The notes below the pieces were generated by a model. It worked only from the letters and a program-made list of their open reading frames with translations. It did no database searches and was not told where the DNA came from. The position numbers were made by a program, and so were the translations under genes. A stretch of DNA of 64,000 bases from DAOTXR01 sp034435375 (GTDB lineage: Bacteria > Chloroflexota > Anaerolineae > Aggregatilineales > UBA3940), in contig DAOTXR010000005.1 of NCBI GenBank assembly GCA_034435375.1, positions 1 through 64,000 on the forward strand. The letters run 5' to 3'. Position 1 is the stretch's first letter. Every line of letters begins with the position of its first letter. Positions 28,992 to 38,087 of this stretch are shown piece after piece.

Positions 28992-29546
28992 ATGGTAAAG
29001 CACACGGGAAACCGCGTTCAGATGGCCTGGCGGCTGATGGCCATGGTCGCCGTGAGCCTGCTGTTCACCGCCTGCAATTTGGGCCAGCAGGCCCCCTCGG
29101 AACCCTACGAAGTGACACCCGCACAGGGTCAGCCGCTCGCCCCGCTGGACACAGGGCTGCCGACACCAACCCCCACCCTGATGATTCAGATACCACCCAC
29201 CAACACGCCTGTGCCTGAACTGTTGCCCTCCGAGAAGCTGGGGCCGATCACCATCGACGGCACCACCCACCGCACCGTTGAGCCAGTGACAGTCCGTGTG
29301 CGACGCGGCATGGCTGTCTCCAACGTGTCTTGTGTGTGGGTGCTGCAAGACACAAACCAGTCGGGGCAACTCACCACGCCCACATCGACACAGGTGGATG
29401 CCGACACATTTGAGGACGTATATACGTTCACGCCACAGGCGGCAGGAACTTACTCGGTGAACTGCAACGGGGTAGCGCTGACCCTCTCGGGCCAGCGGTC
29501 AGTGAACGCCGTCGGGACGCCATTCGTAGTCGAGGCCAAGGGCTGA
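28992..29546 (+). CDS. lipoprotein of unknown function
   Basis: The 184-residue product has a long basic n-region, a hydrophobic core and a lipobox ending at Cys28 (LFTAC). A Pro/Thr-rich linker (PTPTPTLMI...PPTNTPVPELLP) of about 50 residues follows, then a beta-sandwich-like C-terminal domain (HRTVEPVTVRVRRG, YTFTPQAAGTYSVNCNGVALTLSG). The last part resembles pre-peptidase C-terminal or Ig-like extracellular domains. A TAGAAT box lies about 50 bases upstream at 28934-28939. It is similar in style to the lipoprotein at 59595-60470 (PGDYTV/GTYSV ending) though not a clear homologue. Confidence 0.6.
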   Translation: MVKHTGNRVQMAWRLMAMVAVSLLFTACNLGQQAPSEPYEVTPAQGQPLAPLDTGLPTPTPTLMIQIPPTNTPVPELLPSEKLGPITIDGTTHRTVEPVTVRVRRGMAVSNVSCVWVLQDTNQSGQLTTPTSTQVDADTFEDVYTFTPQAAGTYSVNCNGVALTLSGQRSVNAVGTPFVVEAKG

Positions 29547-29735
29547 TCCAATTGTCTGGATGGCGCATGTGTATGGCCCGCCTTCAGGGTGTCTTACGCA
29601 GCCACGCCCGATCAGACAGTGGGCGCGGCGTGCCGATCGCCAGGAGATCGAGGCAGAGCCACAGCACGCATCCTCTCTCACGTGTCCGGCAGTGAGAGAA
29701 CCGCGAGAGACATCGGAAGCCAGGTAAAGCAAGCC

Positions 29736-29762
29736 GGGGCGACTGCTAGAGTCGCCCCTTTT
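29736..29762 (+). terminator. intrinsic terminator
   Basis: Arms GGGGCGACT (29736-29744) and AGTCGCCCC (29750-29758) with a 5-base loop and TTTT after it. It lies about 190 bases past the lipoprotein stop and before the convergent MFS gene. Confidence 0.75.
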
Positions 29763-29801
29763 GATCTCCATACCTCCGGAAGCAGCCTTCAGCCGCTCCG
29801 A

Positions 29802-30998
29802 TCAGTCACCAGCGACTGCCTCCGCTCTGGTCCGCCGCGCGGCAATCAGCCCCAGGGCTGCCAGCGCGCTGAGCACAAGCAGCATCGGCAACCACTCGAA
29901 GACTGTTGGCAGCCCGATCTGCTCGGCGATGGCCCCTGTCACTGCTGCACCCAAACCGCCAACGGCAAAGGTGAAGCCGAGGGTGAGGCCCGTCATCACG
30001 CCGGGCCGACGGGGCATCAACTCCTGGCCCAGGACAAGCGTCAGCGGCAGCGAGGCATCGATGAAGAAGCCTAACGCAAAAGCGAGCACAGGCAGCCCTA
30101 TTCCCCCAACATGGATGAGGGCATACAGCGCCAGCGCTCCGAGGAGCAGGCTAACCATGATCACTCGATCACGGCCCAGGCGGTCGGCCAGGAAACCAGC
30201 AGATAAACTGCCAAACGCCGCGCCTAAGGCCATTGAGAAAGCGATATTCCCGGCGTACTGCACATTCTGGCCCTGCTGCAAGAAATGCTGCGGCAGGTAA
30301 GTATTCACGCTGAGGCCCGCCCACTGCCGAAACATGATGAGCAGGGCCAGCAGACCTACACCCAGCGCCACACTTCTGGCCAACGTGTGGCTTGTCGCTC
30401 CAGACTGCCGCGCCGCCAGTCTGGGAGATGCACCACTGTCGAAACGCAGGCGAAGTAGACCACGGAACACCACAGGGGCCGAGATCATCACGGGAAGCAG
30501 GAGCAGCAGAGTGCTACGCGGACCGAGCCAGTTCAAGATTGCTCCAGCGACCAGTGGCCCAAAGGCATATCCCGATGTGCCGCCCAACATGAAGATCGAC
30601 ATGGCGCTGCCGCGCTGGTCGGGCGGCGTGATGCGCGGCACACCACCTGCACCGGGTGGGTGAAAGGCAGCCGCCCCCAGACCAGCAGCCATCACCAGCC
30701 CCAACAGAACCTCAAAGCGGTCCGCCAGGCCAGTCAGGCCGATCAGCACAGCCTGCCACAAGATACCACCCAACGCAAGCAACGGTGCACGGACCGAGTC
30801 GGCAAACAGGCCAAAGAGCGGCTGCCCCAGTCCCGACGTGAGGCTGTAGGTGAAGGCAATCAGGCCGACCTGCCCTTGCGTGAGCGCCAGAGGGGCTGTC
30901 TGACCGGCCACAATCAACGGGATCGCACCACTTGAGAAGTCCACAACGAAGTGCGCCAGCATGAGATAGATCAGGTTACGGTTGCGAAAGGGCGACAT
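29802..30998 (-). CDS. MFS transporter, fosmidomycin resistance (Fsr)-like
   Basis: The 398-residue protein has about 12 predicted membrane helices. The opening NLIYLMLAHFVVDFSSGAIPLIV, the GLFADSVRAP loop between helices 2 and 3, and AAFHPPGAGGVPRIT near residue 110 are hallmarks of the fosmidomycin-resistance branch of the major facilitator superfamily. It would export a small hydrophilic compound at the cytoplasmic membrane; the natural substrate is unknown. The gene stands alone on the minus strand. Confidence 0.85.
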   Translation of the reverse strand: MSPFRNRNLIYLMLAHFVVDFSSGAIPLIVAGQTAPLALTQGQVGLIAFTYSLTSGLGQPLFGLFADSVRAPLLALGGILWQAVLIGLTGLADRFEVLLGLVMAAGLGAAAFHPPGAGGVPRITPPDQRGSAMSIFMLGGTSGYAFGPLVAGAILNWLGPRSTLLLLLPVMISAPVVFRGLLRLRFDSGASPRLAARQSGATSHTLARSVALGVGLLALLIMFRQWAGLSVNTYLPQHFLQQGQNVQYAGNIAFSMALGAAFGSLSAGFLADRLGRDRVIMVSLLLGALALYALIHVGGIGLPVLAFALGFFIDASLPLTLVLGQELMPRRPGVMTGLTLGFTFAVGGLGAAVTGAIAEQIGLPTVFEWLPMLLVLSALAALGLIAARRTRAEAVAGD

Positions 30999-31050
30999 GA
31001 AAGACCCCCTAGAGAAGTCGGTATGTGTAGTTGGATGCAGCTAGTCAGGG

Positions 31051-31800
31051 TCAAGATGCAGCACGCCACAGCCGCGCGACACGTCGCCACGTCTCTAACT
31101 CGTAGTAAGCCATAAGCAGGCTGAGACGCAGCCCGTGGACGCCATCGATGTAACCACGCAGTGTGATCAAGCGCCACACCAAATGCCTGAGCGGCATAGT
31201 CAGGTAGGTCCAGGGCTTGGGCCGCTGACCCCGCTCAAAGCGCAGCCGCGCCTCAATATCGGTGTAGCGCTCCTGCTTCTCCACAAACTGCGCCACATTG
31301 CGATAGTTGTAGTGGATAAGTGGGTTTTCCAGGTGCCCAGCCTCGCCCTCCAATATGACCAACTCATGCACCGGACGAGCGGGATCATAGCGGGCGCTGG
31401 TGCGATGCAACACTCGAAGCTGGTAGTCAGGGTACCACCCTGCCCCGCGCGTAAGCCGCCCAAAGATGTAATTGTGGCGCGGCACCCACCATCCACGCTG
31501 TGGCCCTTCGACCTTGCGCCGAACTTCGGCAGCCAACTCAGGTGTGACCCGCTCATCGGCGTCGACGAAAAATACCCACTCGGCGTCAACGGCCCGCAGC
31601 GCGGCTTCACGCTGTGCCCCATAGTTCTCGAAAGCGTGCTGGATGACCTGCGCTCCAGCGCTGTGGGCCAGGTCTACGGTACGATCCGTGCTGAACGAGT
31701 CAAACACGATCACCCGATCGGCCCAGCGCAGGCTATCGATGCATGCCACAATATTGGCCTCTTCGTTGTGGGTGAGGATCACCCCAATCAAACGTGCCAT
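31051..31800 (-). CDS. family 2 glycosyltransferase (WaaE/KdtX-like)
   Basis: The protein of 249 residues starts at ATG 31800; an upstream extension in the frame is not conserved. It opens with LIGVILTHNEEANIVACIDSL and has the metal-binding acidic motif FFVDADERVTPEL near residue 90, followed by the ALRAVDAEW segment, as in WaaE/KdtX-type beta-glucosyltransferases. Near the C terminus are hydrophobic/aromatic residues (TYLTMPLRHLVWRLIT), which suggest a membrane contact. It would transfer a hexose onto a surface polymer or lipid. The other family 2 gene lies 50 bases upstream on the same strand. Confidence 0.85.
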   Translation of the reverse strand: MARLIGVILTHNEEANIVACIDSLRWADRVIVFDSFSTDRTVDLAHSAGAQVIQHAFENYGAQREAALRAVDAEWVFFVDADERVTPELAAEVRRKVEGPQRGWWVPRHNYIFGRLTRGAGWYPDYQLRVLHRTSARYDPARPVHELVILEGEAGHLENPLIHYNYRNVAQFVEKQERYTDIEARLRFERGQRPKPWTYLTMPLRHLVWRLITLRGYIDGVHGLRLSLLMAYYELETWRRVARLWRAAS

Positions 31801-31849
31801 TCGACTGACTCCATGCGACGAGCCACACCACCCAGTGCAAAGCCTGGCT

Positions 31850-32818
31850 CTATGGGGAGCGGCTGCGCCGGATGACCTCGATACAGGCATCAACCAGCGC
31901 CTGTCGATCGTCCTCAGTCAGGGCGGAGTTACGGGCAATAGCCTGGATGCGTCGGTTCATCCCAGCCCGCACAATCCACACGGCGAGTGTCCGCTTGAGA
32001 GGGCCATAGTGCTTGCGATATAACCGCAGCCGCGCCGTCCACAGATTGATCAGCGACTGAGGGCGCACCTGGCCGGTGCTCTGTCCCCCATAGTGAACGA
32101 CTTCGGCTGTCGGCACACACACCGCCCGCCAACCTGCCACCCGGATACGCAACGCCCAGTCGATCTCCTCACAGTAGAGATGAAACTGCTCATCAAACAG
32201 CCCAGTACGCTGGATGACCTCGCGCTTGAGCAAGAAGGTCGCACCCAGGGGATGACCAACCTCAAACGGTTGGCGGCCTGCATACAGCACACGCGGGTAG
32301 CGCCCATTCAGGCGGCTATCGTGAAGTCGACCCGGTACGGGAAACAGATCGACAATCAACTGCACCAGGCCAGGGAAGTCGAAGGCGCTGTGCTGGAACG
32401 AGCCATCGCCATACACCAGACGCGCCCCGGCCAGCCCTGCCCCGCTCGACTCCAGACCATCAATCAGGGCCTGGAGCGCCCCCGGTTTGACATACGTATC
32501 GGGGTTGAGCAGCAAGACATACTGTGGCAGGTCGGGGCCATCGGGGAAACCGATAGCTCGCAGCGCCAGGTTGTTGCCCCGTGCAAAGCCCAGGTTTTCG
32601 CCCGGTTCGATCATCTGCAGCGCTGGGAACTGAGGGGGAGGAAAGGCAGCGCGGATTGCGTCTGGCGTGCCATCAGAAGATGCATTGTCGACCACCCATA
32701 CATCAGCAGTAAGGTCAGTGCGTGCCAGGTCTTCAAACACCGAACGCAAGCAATCAAGGACCAGATCGCGCACATTCCAGGTCACAATGATGATGCTCAG
32801 ACGGGGTTGGGCAGGCAT
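31850..32818 (-). CDS. family 2 glycosyltransferase (rhamnosyltransferase-like)
   Basis: This 322-residue GT-A enzyme starts at ATG 32818 (a longer frame exists). SIIIVTWNVRDLVLDCLRSV opens the fold, VWVVDNASSDGT is the nucleotide-binding segment and LLNPDTYVKPGAL the acidic motif. FDEQFHLYCEEIDWALRIRVAGW near residue 215 fits the wbbL/rfbF-like rhamnosyltransferase group. With the downstream GT gene it probably decorates an exopolysaccharide or wall glycan. No polymerase, flippase or sugar-nucleotide gene is close. Confidence 0.87.
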   Translation of the reverse strand: MPAQPRLSIIIVTWNVRDLVLDCLRSVFEDLARTDLTADVWVVDNASSDGTPDAIRAAFPPPQFPALQMIEPGENLGFARGNNLALRAIGFPDGPDLPQYVLLLNPDTYVKPGALQALIDGLESSGAGLAGARLVYGDGSFQHSAFDFPGLVQLIVDLFPVPGRLHDSRLNGRYPRVLYAGRQPFEVGHPLGATFLLKREVIQRTGLFDEQFHLYCEEIDWALRIRVAGWRAVCVPTAEVVHYGGQSTGQVRPQSLINLWTARLRLYRKHYGPLKRTLAVWIVRAGMNRRIQAIARNSALTEDDRQALVDACIEVIRRSRSP

Positions 32819-32921
32819 GGGGCACAGTATACCCCGCCCAGGCATGGAAATACAGGCGGGAGGACGGAGTCAAAATCACTCCGAGGGCATCGGAAGAGCA
32901 GGAGCACAGCGCGATGCATTC

Positions 32922-33833
32922 CTACTGTCCAACCTGCTGAATATCGATGCCCGCCGCCTCAAGTATCTGGCGGAATGAGTCATAAGAACTATCATCGGCT
33001 TGGGTCAGCCCGCTCCAGCTGTACAACTCAACCAGCATGGTCCGCCCGTCACGGCTCCGGGACATGTCTTGAAAGGCGCTGATGAGAGAGTCACGCACTT
33101 CGGCAGGCACCTCAGGGTTGAAGCTGACACCGCCGGTGGGAATGCGGGCTGTGTTGGCGATGACAAGCACCACATCGTTGACATCCGGCAAGGAATCGGC
33201 CACCTCTGCGCGAGCATCGACGAAGGTAGCTCCGGCGTCACACTCCCCCCGGTAGATGGCCTGCACCACGCTGAGGTGATCGCCAGAGTCAGTGACTGTG
33301 CCCAGCTCGGTGGCAGGATCAACGCCAGCCGTCTGCATCATGATGGCGGGCATGATCCAGCCAGAGGCTGAGTATGCATCCGGGCGGCAGAAACTATGAC
33401 CCCGTAAATCAGCCAGGCTCGTAATGCCGCTGCCTGCGCGTGCGATAATTTGCCCGTTATATTCGCGGCTGCCAAAACGCTCGGCGGCGAGCGCCATATC
33501 GGCGCAGCCGCGCTGATGGGCGACGATGTATCCGAAGGGATTGAGCATCCCCACGTGAGCCTTATCGTCACACAATGCCTCGACTGCGCCCGCATAATCC
33601 GAAGGCAGGTGCGCCTCAACCGCCAGCCTGGTCTTCTCAGACAACACCTGGACGATGGCATCGGCAGCTAGGCGTACACGATCGGCGCCCATCGAAGGCA
33701 CAAACGTGATCACAACAGGGTTGCTCCGGCCACCCAGCTCTTGTGCGCTCCTCCCGCAGGAAGCGAGCATCAGCCCACTCCCCAGGGCAGAAACCAATAA
33801 AAACACAACCGGAGGAATCCGTCGCAGCATCAC
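32922..33833 (-). CDS. PhnD-like phosphate/phosphonate ABC-type binding lipoprotein
   Basis: The 303-residue product has a lipoprotein signal with Cys26 (LASC) and a type 2 periplasmic-binding fold of the PhnD/DUF family: VITFVPSMGADRV opens it, and the ligand-pocket segments GMLNPFGYIVAHQ, DLRGHSFCRPDAYSASGWIMPAIMM and GECDAGATFVDAR appear in the usual order. It would capture an oxyanion such as phosphate, phosphonate or phosphite outside the membrane. No permease or ATPase gene is in this window, and a second homologue lies just upstream. Confidence 0.82.
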   Translation of the reverse strand: MMLRRIPPVVFLLVSALGSGLMLASCGRSAQELGGRSNPVVITFVPSMGADRVRLAADAIVQVLSEKTRLAVEAHLPSDYAGAVEALCDDKAHVGMLNPFGYIVAHQRGCADMALAAERFGSREYNGQIIARAGSGITSLADLRGHSFCRPDAYSASGWIMPAIMMQTAGVDPATELGTVTDSGDHLSVVQAIYRGECDAGATFVDARAEVADSLPDVNDVVLVIANTARIPTGGVSFNPEVPAEVRDSLISAFQDMSRSRDGRTMLVELYSWSGLTQADDSSYDSFRQILEAAGIDIQQVGQ

Positions 33834-33903
33834 GCCCCTATGTCCCGTCAGAGCCTGCTCTGGGCACCAGCAAGGACGCCTCTACGACAATATTCGGAGG
33901 CTT

Positions 33904-34836
33904 TCAGTGCGCCAGCGCCGCCACATCGACCCCTGCGTTCTCGACGAGGGAACGCAGGTCGGTAAACAGATCATCGTCGCCCTCAACCAGCGCCTCTGCG
34001 CCCAGAAGATCGGCCAGGCTATCTTTGTTCTGGCGCAGCACATCGATCAACAATGCACGTGTATCAGGGTCGAGTCTGGTAGACAGCACGATCACATCAT
34101 AGGGTACCAGCGGCAACAGCCGGACCACATCGATAGCGTCGGCGTCGACGAAATCCAACTCGGCGCCCGCTGTGGTCGCACCCACATCGCACCGACGCTC
34201 AGCAACTTCGCGCAGCACTTCGTCGTCGCTTCCCGCATCGACCACACGCTCAAGGCCGGTGAACGGATCGATGCCATTGACCTTCAACACCAGGCCAGGG
34301 ACAATCCAGGTGTTGGCCGAGGAAGCATCGACGCGGCAGTAAACGCGGTCACGGAAGTTGGAGATGTTGAAAACCCGGTTGGCAGTCGCGATAAGTTGGC
34401 CCTGGGTGCCAACCTCGCCATCCTTCTGCGCCTGGTAGATGAGGTCCACACAGCCGGAGGCGCTGGCCGCGAGATAGCTGAAAGCATCCAGCGAGACAAC
34501 GGCAGCCGTGCCGTCGCACAGCGCCCAGTAGGCATCGGCATACCTGCGGCTGACGACGACCTCGACGTTGACCCCAGCGCTCTCGGTGAAGGCAGAGGAC
34601 AACGACGCCTCATCCGGCGCACCAGGCACATCGGACACCAACACAAATCTCAGCGCGTTGTTGATCATGCCGGGGCCGGAAAGCGTGGGGAATGGCGGCA
34701 GCGGCGTGGGAGTGGGAAGTGGCGTAGGAGGAATGCGGGTAGGCAGAGATGGAGAGGTTTGACGACTGCATCCCACCATGATCGCCAGAGTCAGCAGGCC
34801 AGCCAAATTCCAGAGAACACAACGTGTGCGGTCGAT
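33904..34836 (-). CDS. PhnD-like binding lipoprotein, second copy; apparent ATC start
   Basis: The protein resembles its neighbour at 32922-33833 (ALCDGTAAVVSLDAFSYLAA, FRDRVYCRVDASSANTWIVPGLVLK, RRCDVGATTAGAELDF), but the linker after the lipobox is Pro/Thr-rich. In-frame start codons downstream (TTG at 34806) would cut into the signal peptide. The codon ATC at 34836-34834 is eight bases after AGGAGG (34850-34845) and gives a complete signal (DRTR, hydrophobic core, lipobox MVGC at Cys23). I therefore call ATC as likely start, which is rare; a base-call error is possible. Confidence 0.7.
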   Translation of the reverse strand: MDRTRCVLWNLAGLLTLAIMVGCSRQTSPSLPTRIPPTPLPTPTPLPPFPTLSGPGMINNALRFVLVSDVPGAPDEASLSSAFTESAGVNVEVVVSRRYADAYWALCDGTAAVVSLDAFSYLAASASGCVDLIYQAQKDGEVGTQGQLIATANRVFNISNFRDRVYCRVDASSANTWIVPGLVLKVNGIDPFTGLERVVDAGSDDEVLREVAERRCDVGATTAGAELDFVDADAIDVVRLLPLVPYDVIVLSTRLDPDTRALLIDVLRQNKDSLADLLGAEALVEGDDDLFTDLRSLVENAGVDVAALAH

Positions 34837-34903
34837 GGTGCCACCCTCCTGCTCAGTTTTGCCCCATCATACCCGAAGCCGGTCTGCCACACAAGCAGGG
34901 CGG

Positions 34904-36214
34904 TTAGCTGCCAGACGATGTGCCAGGCTCCTCGATCTTGATCCAGTGCGGATCGACACGCTGGTTCACCTCAGCCACCCCCACATCCTCATGGATCAAC
35001 CCAGCCCAGAACTCCTGCGGGTTGCGAGCCTCGACGATGTTGTGCAGCCGAATGCCGCCGGTGATGACAGCTCGCTGGCCGGGCATCAGATAATAGTGCA
35101 CTCTGCCATTACTCTCAATGGGCGTCAATGTCTCAGGAGTTCCCAATGCCCAGCGCCAGGGGAAATCCGTGATGCATGTGTCACAGTGGATGCCGACACG
35201 CCATGCGCCCGATTCAGGATAGTAGCCCGTGCTGGAATACAGCTCGTCCTGATCATACACATAACCCGGCTCCGGGCCGGTGGTGCGAATCGGAGCGTCA
35301 CCATAGTTCTCGACCGTCAGCTCGAAGTACAGCACTTCCCCCACCAACACCGTCTCAGAAGAGAATCTGACGGTGTCACCCAGGGGCTGGCCAACGATCT
35401 CCGCCAGCGGGACGCCACCATCTTTAATCGTCACCTGTCCCACAGCCTGTACACGCTGACCTTCCGCATCCGACACCACAGCCAGCACCTGGTAAGAGCC
35501 ATCGGGGGGTGGGGTGCGCCCCATATCCACACCGCCATCCCATACAAAGGTGTGCCGCCCCTCCTCTCCAGGCTTACGACCTTCCTGGGATTCGGGGATG
35601 AAGTACTGCTGACCGGCAGCATCCAGCAACGAAACCTGAATGGTGGCAGGCTTGGGCACATCGACATTGACCCAGATGAGGTCATTAAGGCCATCCTGAT
35701 TGGGGGTAAAGACTGCCGGTGAGATGGAAAAGTCGATCAAGGCTGGCAGGACGGAGTCCGCATCCTGGACGATGAGCGTGCCGCTAACCCGGTCGGTCAC
35801 ACCCGTGTGTTGGTCAACAGCCTCGATCACCCACGTGTAGGTCCCGTCAGACAGCAAGCGAGCCAGCACCTCACCGCCAGGCTGCTCACCTGGCTTGACA
35901 TAGCCATCCACAACGCCGCTAAACAGCACTCGATAGTCACCACGAGGGCGCACCTGTCCTGTCCGGAAGTGGTACACCGCGCCATCCGAACCCTCAAAGA
36001 AGATCGAGACTGTGGCCGGACGACGGATACGATAGCTGATCTGGGTCACGTCGGTGACGCCATCGGCATTGGGAGTAATCGTCGAGAGGCTGAACTCGGC
36101 CCGGGTGATGATTGGTCCGGCGGGGCGAGTCACAAGGTAGCTGACCGCCAGCAGTGCCGCCAGCGCGATCAGCCCGAACAGCATAGTCAAAGTCTGTGAA
36201 ATACGCACACCCAT
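34904..36214 (-). CDS. membrane-anchored surface protein with FlgD/Ig-like repeats
   Basis: From ATG 36214 (the frame is open to 36256) the protein has an N-terminal membrane helix (TLTMLFGLIALAALLAVSYLV, uncleaved or signal-anchor) and then a long extracellular part. Two similar Ig/FlgD-like domains follow: STITPNADGVTDVTQISYRI (about residue 45) and AVFTPNQDGLNDLIWVNVDV (about 170); this TPNxDGxxD motif is typical of FlgD-like C-terminal cap domains. The last 170 residues form another beta-rich domain with a CDTC pair. The role is probably cell-surface structure or binding. It is upstream of, and transcribed toward, the two PhnD-like genes. Confidence 0.65.
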   Translation of the reverse strand: MGVRISQTLTMLFGLIALAALLAVSYLVTRPAGPIITRAEFSLSTITPNADGVTDVTQISYRIRRPATVSIFFEGSDGAVYHFRTGQVRPRGDYRVLFSGVVDGYVKPGEQPGGEVLARLLSDGTYTWVIEAVDQHTGVTDRVSGTLIVQDADSVLPALIDFSISPAVFTPNQDGLNDLIWVNVDVPKPATIQVSLLDAAGQQYFIPESQEGRKPGEEGRHTFVWDGGVDMGRTPPPDGSYQVLAVVSDAEGQRVQAVGQVTIKDGGVPLAEIVGQPLGDTVRFSSETVLVGEVLYFELTVENYGDAPIRTTGPEPGYVYDQDELYSSTGYYPESGAWRVGIHCDTCITDFPWRWALGTPETLTPIESNGRVHYYLMPGQRAVITGGIRLHNIVEARNPQEFWAGLIHEDVGVAEVNQRVDPHWIKIEEPGTSSGS

Positions 36215-36612
36215 CTTCCTGTTCCAGAGTCTTACATCTGCTCGACGCCCTGACAAACGTCTAGCTTGATAAAACCTCAGCTTTGGCCAAAAGCACTTTT
36301 GGTCGAAGGCTTAGTATAGCCACGCCCCAGGCAGCCTGCCACATCGCCACACAGCCGGGTACCCTACGGCAACCACCGGTCAAGCGTCTGGCACCTGCAA
36401 CAAACCTGCGGCAAATTAGAGGGCGTGTCCCTCATTGGGTGCAAGGCCGCCGGCGGGACCTGAAACGCATCCCAGACCGGGGACAAGGACAACGTTCGAT
36501 GCTACTTCGCGCTATCATAAATATGAGAGGCCACAGGGGAGATGGCGCCTTGATTCCTTGCGGCCATGGATCGAGCCACCCGATTCAGAGGAGAGCGCCG
36601 CTTGATCAGACG
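36215..36612. other. intergenic region upstream of folC
   Basis: About 400 bases between the divergent surface-protein gene and the folC promoter. An open frame runs through it into folC but lacks a start signal. I see no RNA gene here. The motif CCAAAAG-CTTTTGG at 36287-36305 is a weak inverted repeat. TATACT on the minus strand near 36313 may belong to a promoter for the 34904-36214 gene. Confidence 0.4.
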
Positions 36613-36640
36613 TTGCCATACCACCGAACAGGGGTATACT
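36613..36640 (+). promoter_or_regulatory. promoter of folC
   Basis: TTGCCA (36613-36618), 16-base spacer, TATACT (36635-36640); the start codon follows about 35 bases downstream with GGAGGA in between. Confidence 0.6.
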
Positions 36641-36675
36641 CACCGTACATCTCAGACCGGAGGAACAACACGGCG

Positions 36676-38040
36676 ATGCCGTTGTCTTATCAGCAGGCGC
36701 TAGCGTACATTCACAGTTTTGATGACCCTTACCTGGCCGCAATTCGCGATCACGGCAAGCAGACCTGGGGATTGGATGGCATCCGGGCGATGCTGGACGA
36801 GATCGACAACCCACATCTTGCCTATCCAACCCTTCACGTCGCGGGGACCAAAGGCAAAGGTTCGACATGCGCCTTTATTGCTCAAGCCCTGATGGCCTCA
36901 GGGCTGAAGACCGGGCTATACACATCGCCCCATCTCCAGGATTGGCGTGAGCGGATTCAGATTAACCGAACGTTGATCGAGGAGGAAGCGTTAGCGCGGC
37001 TGGTCGAAGACGCCCAACCCTTCCTGGATGGACGTCCGCTGAGCGCGTTCGAAGTCACCACCGCGTTGGCCTTCTGGCATTTTGCCCGCGAGGGCTGCGA
37101 TGCTGCCGTCATTGAGGTGGGGCTGGGAGGCCGATTAGATGCCACCAGCGTTGTTGAGCCAATCGTGGCGGTGATCACCAGCCTGAGCCTGGACCACATA
37201 CAGTTCTTGGGCGATACGCTGGCCCAGATCGCTGCCGAAAAAGCCGCGATCGTCAAGCGCAGCGTGCCCGTGGTCAGTGCACCGCAGGCTGCGGAAGCAC
37301 AAACGGTGATCGAGGAACAGGCCACCCGGATGAACAGTCGGCTGACTCTGGTGGGACGCGACTGGCACTTCGAGCCAATCTGCCAGACCTGGCAGGGCAG
37401 CGAGGCGCTCATTGGAGACGGCGCCCGCACAGCACGCTACACTGTCGGGCTGCCAGGGACATTCCAGATCGAGAATGCAGCGGTGGCGCTGGCCGCGCTG
37501 AGAGAAGCCAGGCGAGAGGGAATGCCGATCACGGAGGAAGGAGAAGCCGCCGGGCTGGCGAACGTCGAATGGCCAGCCCGCTTGGAGGTAGTGGCCGAGC
37601 ATCCGCGTATTGTGCTGGATGGAGCGCACAACCCCTACTCGATTGCCAGATTGATCGAGTCGCTGGGCGAGCTGCGCCACGATGAAGCAGCTAGAGGTGA
37701 ACGGCTGCACATCATTTTTGGCTGCATGAGCGACAAGGACGTCGACGGGATGCTAAAAGCCCTGCTGCCAGCAGCTCAGCGGGTCATTTTCACTCACGCC
37801 GACCATCCGCGTGCAGCGGAGGCAGCTGACCTGCTCATGAGAGCAGAACAAATCGTCACGGATGCCCGCCTGGTGGGTGCAGAGTGGGCCAGTCAACTGG
37901 GGCTCTCTGCGACCGGCTCAACCGCGGAGGCGATCCGCGGCGCACAGGCCGGACTAAGGAGTCACGACACGTTGTGCATCACCGGATCGCTGTCTATTGC
38001 AGGCGAGGCACGTACATTGATCAAAACCACGACGGGGTGA
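36676..38040 (+). CDS. folC: bifunctional folylpolyglutamate/dihydrofolate synthase
   Basis: The 454-residue enzyme has the Mur-ligase-family layout. The P-loop HVAGTKGKGSTCAF is at about residues 54-67, EVGLGGRLDATSVV near 150-163 is a FolC hallmark and VLDGAHNPYS near 312 begins the C-terminal domain with the folate/glutamate site. It adds glutamates to folate in the cytoplasm by ATP-driven ligation. ATG 36676 is preceded by GGAGGA (36660); earlier in-frame codons give a longer N terminus with no family homology. The lon gene follows 47 bases after its stop. Confidence 0.92.
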   Translation: MPLSYQQALAYIHSFDDPYLAAIRDHGKQTWGLDGIRAMLDEIDNPHLAYPTLHVAGTKGKGSTCAFIAQALMASGLKTGLYTSPHLQDWRERIQINRTLIEEEALARLVEDAQPFLDGRPLSAFEVTTALAFWHFAREGCDAAVIEVGLGGRLDATSVVEPIVAVITSLSLDHIQFLGDTLAQIAAEKAAIVKRSVPVVSAPQAAEAQTVIEEQATRMNSRLTLVGRDWHFEPICQTWQGSEALIGDGARTARYTVGLPGTFQIENAAVALAALREARREGMPITEEGEAAGLANVEWPARLEVVAEHPRIVLDGAHNPYSIARLIESLGELRHDEAARGERLHIIFGCMSDKDVDGMLKALLPAAQRVIFTHADHPRAAEAADLLMRAEQIVTDARLVGAEWASQLGLSATGSTAEAIRGAQAGLRSHDTLCITGSLSIAGEARTLIKTTTG

Positions 38041-38087
38041 TCGGCCCCGCGCGAGGCAGGCTTTAAGCCAGGAGACATACTCAGTTT

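Noticed and set aside
33655..34941. 428-codon + strand frame opposite the PhnD-like genes
   Set aside because: Antisense to two clear lipoprotein genes with binding-fold motifs; product is rich in His/Gln/Arg as expected for a shadow frame.
36283..36675. N-terminal extension of folC (about 130 codons)
   Set aside because: It lies upstream of a promoter and of a good ribosome binding site at the shorter start and has no FolC homology.
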